The notes under the pieces were generated by a model. The model saw only the letters and a list, made by a program, of their open reading frames with translations, was not told the DNA's origin and ran no database searches. A stretch of 5,398 bases of DNA from Bdellovibrionales bacterium (GTDB taxonomy: Bacteria > Bdellovibrionota > UBA2361 > JAGRAS01): assembly GCA_020434465.1 (NCBI GenBank), contig JAGRAS010000133.1, positions 1 through 5,398 on the forward strand, read 5' to 3'. The position numbers and the translations under genes were made by a program. Positions 1-5,398 of the stretch are shown here, in pieces; the stretch's first letter is position 1, and the number at the start of each line of letters is the position of its first letter.

Positions 1-28
1 CTTGACGATTAATAAACTCTTTATCCAT
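1..28 (-). CDS. Possible start of a minus-strand gene leaving the window (partial)
   Basis: Reading leftwards, an ATG at 28-26 opens a frame without a stop to the window edge, giving MDKEFINRQ. A purine-rich stretch (AAGGGG, positions 42-37) lies 8 nt upstream of the ATG and could act as a weak ribosome binding site; it is the best such site next to any start in this window. The gene would lie downstream of trmB on the same strand, separated from it by two hairpins. Nine residues are too few to name a product, and the frame could be chance. Confidence 0.33.
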
Positions 29-92
29 TTTTACAACCCCTTAAAACCATTTAAAAAATATATCTTCCTAGTCTACAAACTATTATGATGAG

Positions 93-111
93 AAAACCTC
101 ATTTAGGTTTT
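93..111. terminator. Weak bidirectional hairpin, possible terminator
   Basis: An exact 7-bp inverted repeat (AAAACCT, loop CATTT, AGGTTTT) carries four A on one arm and four T on the other, so it could work in either direction. Only two pairs are G-C, so the stem is weak. On the minus strand it lies between trmB and the possible start codon at 28 and could be a back-up terminator. It may also be a chance hairpin in AT-rich sequence. Confidence 0.28.
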
Positions 112-166
112 AACATTATTGGCTTGTTACAAATAATGTACATCTATATGAGCCTGGTCAGCTATT

Positions 167-189
167 GAAAACGCCTGATCGGCATTTTC
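167..189 (-). terminator. Probable intrinsic terminator of trmB
   Basis: On the minus strand GAAAATGCC, a 5-nt loop GATCA, and GGCGTTTTC form a 9-bp stem with one G-U wobble, ending in a run of four U. It starts 40 nt after the trmB stop codon, which is a typical place for a Rho-independent terminator. On the plus strand the same position becomes a C-A mismatch, so the hairpin is better suited to minus-strand transcripts. The U run is short, so termination may be partial. Confidence 0.5.
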
Positions 190-229
190 AAATGCGCCTG
201 CTTACATTATACTATAAGTTCAGTAAACT

Positions 230-895
230 TCATAGTTTTCTAGCTTCAAGAAAAGAGATAGCTAAACCTTTAGATTTAAATAACATCTCGAATTCTGTAA
301 AAATATTTTCATCTCCATAAGTGCTTAAATGTAAATTATTTGTAACTTTTGACACTTGAAAAAGCTCAGAATCTTCGAAGAGCTTAAGAGTGCTATCAAA
401 ATACTCTTTATGATCCGTCTTGTAAGAAATGAATCCATTAGGTTTCAAAATTGGATGTATGCTTGAAATAAATGTTGTATTAATAAGTCTATTTTTATTC
501 CATCTCTTTTTCTTTGCCCAAGGATCTGGAAAATTTATATAAATCCCATCAATAGAATTTTGAGAAAAAACTTCAGTTATCAATGAGGCGTTTGCTCTTA
601 TGATTAAAAGATTCTTCAGTTTATTTTGCTCAGCTTTTTCTGCTGCCTTGAAAGTACGTTTAAATCTTAGTTCAAAGCCGATATACAAGGAGCTAGGATC
701 TTTACCCGCACGGCAAACTAAATGAATACCTGATCCAGATCCTATTTCTAAAAAAATAGATTCAAACTGATTTATACGTTGATTCAAAAATTCAGCTTGA
801 CCATCTAATAATGCATGATTTTCTGCAGGCACAATAAAGCTGGGTTTTGTGGTGCATAAGTCTATATATTGATTTTTCCAGCAATAATTTTTCAT
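230..895 (-). CDS. trmB: tRNA (guanine-46-N7)-methyltransferase TrmB
   Basis: This cytoplasmic enzyme transfers a methyl group from S-adenosylmethionine to N7 of G46 in the tRNA variable loop. The 221-residue length is usual for the family. Visible signatures are the SAM-binding loop FLEIGSGSG (residues 48-56), the acidic strand end GFEL (73-76), the family hallmark NFPDPWAKKKRWNKNRL (121-137) containing the PDPW aspartate, TDHKEYF (160-166), and the C-terminal TEFE (200-203) of the TD/TE-FE type. The usual RxDA-like motif reads RANAS (100-104), with Asn where Asp is common. I chose the ATG at 895. A TTG at 922 would add nine residues (MQFIINIIS), but it is not followed by recognisable family sequence and lies upstream of a good -10 box at 914-909. 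Neither start has a Shine-Dalgarno sequence. The gene is divergent from the methyltransferase-like gene at 992 and appears to be monocistronic. The function is near certain; the start is less so. Confidence 0.94.
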   Translation of the reverse strand: MKNYCWKNQYIDLCTTKPSFIVPAENHALLDGQAEFLNQRINQFESIFLEIGSGSGIHLVCRAGKDPSSLYIGFELRFKRTFKAAEKAEQNKLKNLLIIRANASLITEVFSQNSIDGIYINFPDPWAKKKRWNKNRLINTTFISSIHPILKPNGFISYKTDHKEYFDSTLKLFEDSELFQVSKVTNNLHLSTYGDENIFTEFEMLFKSKGLAISFLEARKL

Positions 896-908
896 TGAAA
901 TTATATTG

Positions 909-914
909 ATTATA
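909..914 (-). promoter_or_regulatory. Candidate -10 box of the trmB promoter
   Basis: The minus strand reads a perfect TATAAT here, 13 nt before the ATG at 895, so transcription would start only a few bases before the start codon. No good -35 element is seen at 16-18 bp upstream (the sequence there is like TAATTA). In DNA this AT-rich a perfect -10 hexamer can arise by chance. It supports 895 over 922 as the start, because 922 would lie outside the transcript. Confidence 0.35.
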
Positions 915-915
915 A

Positions 916-949
916 ATTGCAAAGTGAAATGTAATTAGATCATTGCAAA
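916..949. repeat. Two direct copies of ATTGCAAA in the divergent spacer
   Basis: The 8-mer ATTGCAAA occurs at 916-923 and 942-949, 26 bp apart start to start, and each holds the palindrome TTGCAA. Both lie in the 96-bp spacer between the divergent genes; one abuts the trmB -10 box and the other lies near the -35 zone of the opposite gene. They could be paired operator sites for a regulator acting on both genes, but no regulator is known and short AT-rich repeats are common by chance. Confidence 0.28.
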
Positions 950-976
950 TTTAATCTCAATTTAGAATACTATAAA
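943..976 (+). promoter_or_regulatory. Candidate promoter of the methyltransferase-like gene
   Basis: A -35-like TTGCAA (943-948) is followed by two overlapping -10 candidates, TACTAT (968-973, 19-bp spacer) and TATAAA (971-976, 22-bp spacer). Both spacers are longer than the ideal 17 bp, so the -35 assignment is weak and the -10 region is the better-supported part. Transcription would begin around 980-983, giving a leader of roughly ten bases before the ATG at 992. Confidence 0.3.
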
Positions 977-991
977 ATATGTTTCAAGCTT

Positions 992-1882
992 ATGTTAAAA
1001 ACTTTAACTTACATTTACCATAAATTTAAAAATCCTAATTCAGTCGATTATGTGGATGAAGGCTTGGGAATAGCAGCGCGTTTTTCACGTTGTAAAAAAT
1101 TTTGGCAAAAACATCTCGATTTTACAAAGTTTGTTCAGCAGCAAGCAGCTGAAGGCTTAACTAATCCATCTATTGCTGTTCTTGGTGCTGGAAGATTATT
1201 GGATGTCAATTTAGATTTGTTAAAAGATGCTAGTGAGATTAGCTTATATGACGCAGATCCTTCTTGTTTATCAGTTTGGAAGCGAAAGCTAATTTTCAAT
1301 AAGGCAAATAAAAATTTCTATGTAAATGATTTAACAGAAGTTTTAGATTTATGGTCTGCTAAACTTGAAATATTTCTTCAAGAAAATAAGCCTAATGATA
1401 CAAAACTGATAAGCTTCTTAAATTCGCTTAGTGCCCCTGAGCTTACACTTCAAGCTCAATACGATCTAATAATTTCTGTAAATTTATTAAGCCAAATAAT
1501 TGTAATTTGGCGCGATATAGCGACAAGTTTGCTTGAAGACTTCGCATGGGCTAAAACCAACGAAAGAGGGCAGTTTAAAGACCCAATTAATATAGCTTTA
1601 GAAAATAGTAAGCGTAAACTAGAGATTCAACATTTGAATATGCTTAATCAATCAAAGGCAAAAAGAATTGCTTTAATTTATGACACTCATTTTTTTGCAT
1701 ATGAACAGAATCATCCAATCTGGGATGTAGAAAATGCAGTTATTAGCTCCCCTGAAGTTAGTCTTAGTAATTTTAAATTAGCATTTCGAGATTCTTGGCT
1801 ATGGCACTTAGCACCTCAAGGAATTGAGTATCAAGATTATGGATTGATTCATCAAGTTGTAGCCTATGCTTTTAAAACTTAG
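992..1882 (+). CDS. Uncharacterised class I SAM-dependent methyltransferase-like protein
   Basis: The protein has 296 residues, with no signal peptide or membrane segment, so it is probably cytoplasmic. A helical N-terminus (residues 1-55) precedes a Rossmann-type SAM-binding core: motif I IAVLGAGRLLDVNL (61-74), an acidic second strand ISLYDADP (83-90), and a motif IV-like strand YDLIISVNLLSQ (157-168). The tail has WHLAPQGIEYQDYGLIHQV (271-289), rich in aromatic and His residues, after the strand KRIALIYDTHFF (224-235). From memory, this combination of LGxGxLLDVPL, VSxNLLSQ and a C-terminal WxLAPxGE segment recurs in bacterial proteins usually annotated as hypothetical or methyltransferase-like; I could not confirm this here. 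Substrate and methylation activity are unknown. ATG 992 is the first conventional start in frame, the frame being closed by TAA at 932-934; there is no Shine-Dalgarno sequence. It is divergent from trmB and overlaps the opposite gene by 4 bp at its stop. That the gene is real is very likely; the methyltransferase fold is probable. Confidence 0.85.
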   Translation: MLKTLTYIYHKFKNPNSVDYVDEGLGIAARFSRCKKFWQKHLDFTKFVQQQAAEGLTNPSIAVLGAGRLLDVNLDLLKDASEISLYDADPSCLSVWKRKLIFNKANKNFYVNDLTEVLDLWSAKLEIFLQENKPNDTKLISFLNSLSAPELTLQAQYDLIISVNLLSQIIVIWRDIATSLLEDFAWAKTNERGQFKDPINIALENSKRKLEIQHLNMLNQSKAKRIALIYDTHFFAYEQNHPIWDVENAVISSPEVSLSNFKLAFRDSWLWHLAPQGIEYQDYGLIHQVVAYAFKT

Positions 1883-4800
1883 CTATTTAACTTTTTTCTA
1901 TAAATTTTGATTATTTCTTCTAAATGATTTTGATCCTGCCAAAAAGTGAGAGCTAGCATTTGTTCAAGTGAGCTTGAGCTAGTAAACTGCGCCACTTTTT
2001 CAGCCATTCTAAGTTCTGCTGGTGAAGTTGCATTAATAAGCATTGTATAAGCCTCTAATAATTCAGCTGAACTGTATCCAGGATTATTTTGCTTAGTATA
2101 TTTAGTAAAATCTTCAAAAGTTTCTAAGGAATGCTCACCATAGAGATACTTAACTGGCTCCGTCCAAGAGTCTCCTTGGTAGTTATTTCTATCTAAAAGT
2201 TCAGGCAGTTCCTGCTGGATTTTTTCCAAAAGATGTTCTCTATAGTTAGCTTTAGTCTCAGCATTCAATTCACCTTCAGAAGCTAAGGCTTGTTGCTCGT
2301 AATAAAGTGCCTGTAAAAAATCTGCTGGTTTCGACGCAACTGTTTTATTTAAAGCAATGTCATATGCTAATTCACCGATTGGAGCAAATTCAGGCGTGTA
2401 AAATAAGTCATAATATCTTTCCTCTGAACTTAGTAGAATTCTATTTTCATCTTGATTACTAGGGCCTCTAAAGATTACAGAAGCTCTAAGTTCAATTTCT
2501 TCACTAAAACTATTATCTTGAGTTTTCTCTCTTGCAAATAACAAAGCAGCAACATTACCGGTTAACCTTTCGCTAATATCACTATATCTGGCCGTCCATT
2601 CAGCACCATATGCATTGTTTAAATAGGCCTCAGCTTGTTTTCTATATTCAGGATATTTTGCCGCAAGCTCTTTGCCATTATCCATTAATACTTCGAGTCC
2701 CGCGTATTCTACGGCCCACATAAGATAACTTTGAGCTGTTTTTACTTCACTTCTATATTGTGTGTTAAGTTGGGTATCGAAATATACTTGATCTTTAACT
2801 GAATTGATTGCTCTAAGAGGATTAAGTCCAGCAGCTGCAGCTTGGATCATTTGTAGCTGTCTAATATCTGCATTGCGACTTTCAGTTTGACTTAGCTCAG
2901 AAATTTTAGTTCTGGCTTGTTCTGAAATTGAATTATTCTCAAAAATTAAGCTATCTGCTTTAAATAATGCTTGTTGTTTCTGAGGGCTTAGTAGCTCCAT
3001 TGATTTCCAAAACTTGTCTAAATTATCTTGAGATTGGCTAAAAGCATCTCTTACTGTTTTAAGTTGGTTTGCTGGAATACTATTAGGATTTAAGTAAAGT
3101 AATTCGGCAGTCTCAGTGTTACCAATCACTTGTTTAGTTGACGCTGATAGTTCTGTACCAAACTCAGATTTAAATGCACGTTCGATATTTGTAACTTCTA
3201 TGCCTTTACCTTTAGCTTCATTTATTAAAGTTAGGAGTGAGTCTTTTACTTTAGAACCATCACCTTCTAAGATTTTTTTTGCAGTTTCTGCACTTGGGAG
3301 TGCAAGTTTATCGATAATATTTTGATAAATTTGAGGATCTAGGCTTTTATCGATAATTTGCTTTTTAAGAACCTGTATAAAAGGCACATCACTTTTACGA
3401 TTAAAAAAGCTCTCTAACTCTGATGCCCTGATTCCTGACAAGTTTTCAATTTCTAAAATGCTTTCTGGTTTCTCTAATAAGAGTGTAAAGACTTTTTCTT
3501 GATCTATTCCAACTCTTTCAGTCTTTACTGAAAAATCTATCTCTGCTCCATCAAGATTTGTGAATTTTCTTATTGCTTGCTTTGCAATTGGAATGTCAAC
3601 ACTGGGCAGACTTTCTAGGCCAGTAAATTCAGGTGGTTTTCCTTGATTATCTTTTAAGTTTTTAAGTAGAGCTAATGTTGCATATGAGGGAGTCTCTGTT
3701 GTTGCAGCTCCAATCTCAACTAATGTTGCTGTAGACTCTGCTCTTAAAGTCATCAGACTAGGTAGGCTAGCTTTAGTACCTGGCTCTGCCTGTGTATAGT
3801 GCAATAATGCTGATCTAATTTGCTCTCTTTCTTGATTAAACTTATCTTTTTCGGTTAATTCACCGGTAGCCTTATCTGAATATTGAGGCTCTCCGCTAGT
3901 TGAAATAAAGCCAGTCTCGGTACTACAAAGTATGCTCACTAAATTTTGATAATTGTATCCATCATGTATTTGAAGAATATCGCGTAACTCTTTAGCTTTA
4001 GCTGTGGTATCTTGAGTAGTTGTTTCAAATTCAGCTTGAATTCTTTCAACTAGTCTAAAAGCTTCACTACCTTTAGCAAATTCTTCTGACCTCAGGCGCT
4101 CAGGCTTAGAAATAATTTTTGTAAATTCATCAAGAATAGAATCAATTTCTTCTTGAGTACGACCTTTTTCACCATAAAGAGCAGCTTTAATATTTCCTTT
4201 AACTGTTTCTAAAACACTAACTAGCTCAACGCCAGCATGAAGAGTTTGTATACTACTCATCAACTCTTTACTTCTGCTATCAAAATTTGCTGTTGGATTT
4301 TTTTCTTCTTCTGCTAATTCTTTACTTGCAGCGATAAAAGCAGCATTTTTTTGACTATCTTCTGGGTCTCTATTTTTCTTCTGCATTGCTTCATAGAAAG
4401 CTTTTGTTTTTTCAGTGTCAACACCATGCAGGGTTAAAAATCTATCAGCATAATTTCTAGCTAAGTTGTCTAAAACTATTTGATAGCTATCATTATTATC
4501 AAGTGAGTCATAACTCTCAGGAAAAGCCGCTTTTAATCTACCATCAATTTTTGATCTATAAAAACTTGTGAGTTTTTCTTTTAGATGCTGCTGCACTTCA
4601 GCATTTGATTTTTCTGCTGCTTCGGTATCTAGATAAGCATTAGAAGCTAGGCAGCTAAGGCCTTTCTCAGCTAGTTCTGGATGATCTTTAAAAAACTGTG
4701 GATTAAGTAAAACTCTAGCTTCAGAACTTGTCAGCTTCTCAATAATTTTATTTGCTTCGTCAATTGCTTTTGATTTTTCAAGATCGCTTGTATCTCCAGC

Positions 4801-5398
4801 GAGAATTGTACTTTTTAATTCTTTAAGTTTTTCGAGGCTTTCACATTCTTTAATCGCCTGTTGTGACTGCACAAGTGTATTAATTTGCTCTTTTGTTCTT
4901 TCTTTTTCAGCAATTTTTGATATTTCTTCAATTTGTGAAGAGAAGTGATCTTTGTATTTTTTAATATCTATATTATTTAGCTCTTGAATTTCAGGATAAG
5001 CTCCCAATGCAAACTCTTCAGAAAAAGCTTTTAGTTTTCCCTTATAATCTTTATTTTTTTCCTTTGCGTTCTCTAACTCAAGTTGCTCTATTTCTTCTGG
5101 ACTTAGCTCGAGATCTTTTAAAGCTGTTTCGGCTATTTCTCCAGTGTGAGAATTAAGCTTATGATTTGCAAAATCTAACGCAGACTCTACGATTTTTAGA
5201 GCATGATGACGTGCCGCAGCATTTTTAATTGCAGTATCAAAAGCTTGCTCATTATTAGGATCAACTAAAGCAGTAAGTTCTTTTATTCTTGCAAGATCTA
5301 AAGGCCTTTTTTGTAATTCCTCGGCAATTTCACCGGGCATAAAGCTGTGAGTAGCAGCTTCATTACCAAATAAATCTTTAAATACTATTTGTCTTAGT
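1879..5398 (-). CDS. Very large helical protein of unknown function, N-terminus outside the window (partial)
   Basis: I do not recognise the family. The frame runs without a stop from the window edge to TAA at 1881-1879, giving 1172 residues. The first ATG (5340-5338) has no Shine-Dalgarno sequence, and 19 codons before it are open (starting LRQIVFKDLFGNEAATHSF), so it is probably internal. Numbering from that Met, residues 70-210 are rich in Glu and Lys and likely coiled coil. Residues 210-860 are mostly amphipathic helices. Residues 860-1153 are richer in Trp and Tyr and may be a folded domain. There is no hydrophobic span long enough for a membrane segment, and only three Cys (166, 230, 472). 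Stretches around 679-750 and 894-936 weakly resemble annexin-type helical repeats (see findings). Whether the protein is secreted cannot be judged without the N-terminus. A structural or scaffold protein, or a host-directed effector, are possibilities only. Base composition looks like that of the neighbours, with no sign of recent transfer. Confidence 0.85.
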   Translation of the reverse strand, partial: LRQIVFKDLFGNEAATHSFMPGEIAEELQKRPLDLARIKELTALVDPNNEQAFDTAIKNAAARHHALKIVESALDFANHKLNSHTGEIAETALKDLELSPEEIEQLELENAKEKNKDYKGKLKAFSEEFALGAYPEIQELNNIDIKKYKDHFSSQIEEISKIAEKERTKEQINTLVQSQQAIKECESLEKLKELKSTILAGDTSDLEKSKAIDEANKIIEKLTSSEARVLLNPQFFKDHPELAEKGLSCLASNAYLDTEAAEKSNAEVQQHLKEKLTSFYRSKIDGRLKAAFPESYDSLDNNDSYQIVLDNLARNYADRFLTLHGVDTEKTKAFYEAMQKKNRDPEDSQKNAAFIAASKELAEEEKNPTANFDSRSKELMSSIQTLHAGVELVSVLETVKGNIKAALYGEKGRTQEEIDSILDEFTKIISKPERLRSEEFAKGSEAFRLVERIQAEFETTTQDTTAKAKELRDILQIHDGYNYQNLVSILCSTETGFISTSGEPQYSDKATGELTEKDKFNQEREQIRSALLHYTQAEPGTKASLPSLMTLRAESTATLVEIGAATTETPSYATLALLKNLKDNQGKPPEFTGLESLPSVDIPIAKQAIRKFTNLDGAEIDFSVKTERVGIDQEKVFTLLLEKPESILEIENLSGIRASELESFFNRKSDVPFIQVLKKQIIDKSLDPQIYQNIIDKLALPSAETAKKILEGDGSKVKDSLLTLINEAKGKGIEVTNIERAFKSEFGTELSASTKQVIGNTETAELLYLNPNSIPANQLKTVRDAFSQSQDNLDKFWKSMELLSPQKQQALFKADSLIFENNSISEQARTKISELSQTESRNADIRQLQMIQAAAAGLNPLRAINSVKDQVYFDTQLNTQYRSEVKTAQSYLMWAVEYAGLEVLMDNGKELAAKYPEYRKQAEAYLNNAYGAEWTARYSDISERLTGNVAALLFAREKTQDNSFSEEIELRASVIFRGPSNQDENRILLSSEERYYDLFYTPEFAPIGELAYDIALNKTVASKPADFLQALYYEQQALASEGELNAETKANYREHLLEKIQQELPELLDRNNYQGDSWTEPVKYLYGEHSLETFEDFTKYTKQNNPGYSSAELLEAYTMLINATSPAELRMAEKVAQFTSSSSLEQMLALTFWQDQNHLEEIIKIYRKKLNS

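Noticed and set aside
150..200. tRNA gene or tRNA fragment suggested by AGCCTGGTCAGC
   Set aside because: The string resembles a D-arm, but no acceptor stem, anticodon stem or T-arm sequence (GTTCGAATC type) follows at the required distances.
896..922. TTG at 922 as the start of trmB
   Set aside because: The nine added residues (MQFIINIIS) do not look like TrmB, TTG is a weak start, no Shine-Dalgarno sequence precedes it, and the best -10 box would lie inside the coding region.
979..1023. A 14-codon upstream frame (ATG at 979, MFQAYVKNFNLHLP) overlapping the start of the methyltransferase-like gene
   Set aside because: It is out of frame with the gene, has no ribosome binding site, and short frames of this size are frequent by chance; it could act as an overlapping leader only if transcription began upstream of 979.
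230..1882. An RNA-modification operon of the two methyltransferase-type genes
   Set aside because: The genes are divergent, not co-directional, and the second has no visible RNA-binding or tRNA-specific motif, so shared fold alone does not support a joint pathway.
1870..1900. Shared terminator at the convergent gene junction, suggested by the T run at 1891-1896
   Set aside because: No stem of useful length precedes the T run on the plus strand, and TTTTAAAA at 1870-1877 is only a short AT palindrome.
3116..3325. A 69-codon open frame on the plus strand inside the giant gene
   Set aside because: It lies entirely antisense to a long continuous coding frame, has no ribosome binding site or promoter, and its translation shows no family features; it is a shadow of the minus-strand gene.

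Overview
This is an AT-rich bacterial segment (by eye about one third G+C). It is read with the standard bacterial code: TGA, TAG and TAA each serve as a stop, and TGG encodes Trp. Shine-Dalgarno sequences are weak or missing. The window does not fix the taxon. The composition and the very large helical protein would suit an AT-rich, possibly host-associated proteobacterium or relative, but that is only a guess. I see no rRNA, tRNA, CRISPR array, insertion sequence, phage gene or plasmid gene.

Layout from left to right. Positions 1-28 may hold the first nine codons of a minus-strand gene that leaves the window. Positions 29-229 are non-coding, with two hairpins that look like terminators (93-111 and 167-189); the second suits the end of the minus-strand gene trmB. 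trmB (230-895, minus) encodes the tRNA guanine-46 N7-methyltransferase and is the only gene whose function is firmly recognisable. A 96-bp divergent spacer (896-991) holds candidate promoters for both directions and two exact copies of an 8-bp motif. Positions 992-1882 (plus) encode a 296-residue protein of unknown role with the core motifs of a class I SAM-dependent methyltransferase.

The rest, 1879-5398 (minus), is one continuous reading frame for a very large, mostly helical, soluble-looking protein that I cannot assign to a family. Its frame stays open past the ATG at 5340 to the window edge. The gene therefore very likely begins outside the window, and the 1172 visible residues are a C-terminal part. 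It meets the methyltransferase-like gene tail to tail, with a 4-bp overlap of the stop codons.

No clear pathway joins the genes. The two methyltransferase-type genes share a divergent promoter region, and the giant protein is convergent to the second. The least ordinary elements are the giant protein, with weak annexin-like segments and a sharp compositional shift towards its C-terminus, and the uncharacterised methyltransferase-like protein. I found no convincing evidence of a complete new system.
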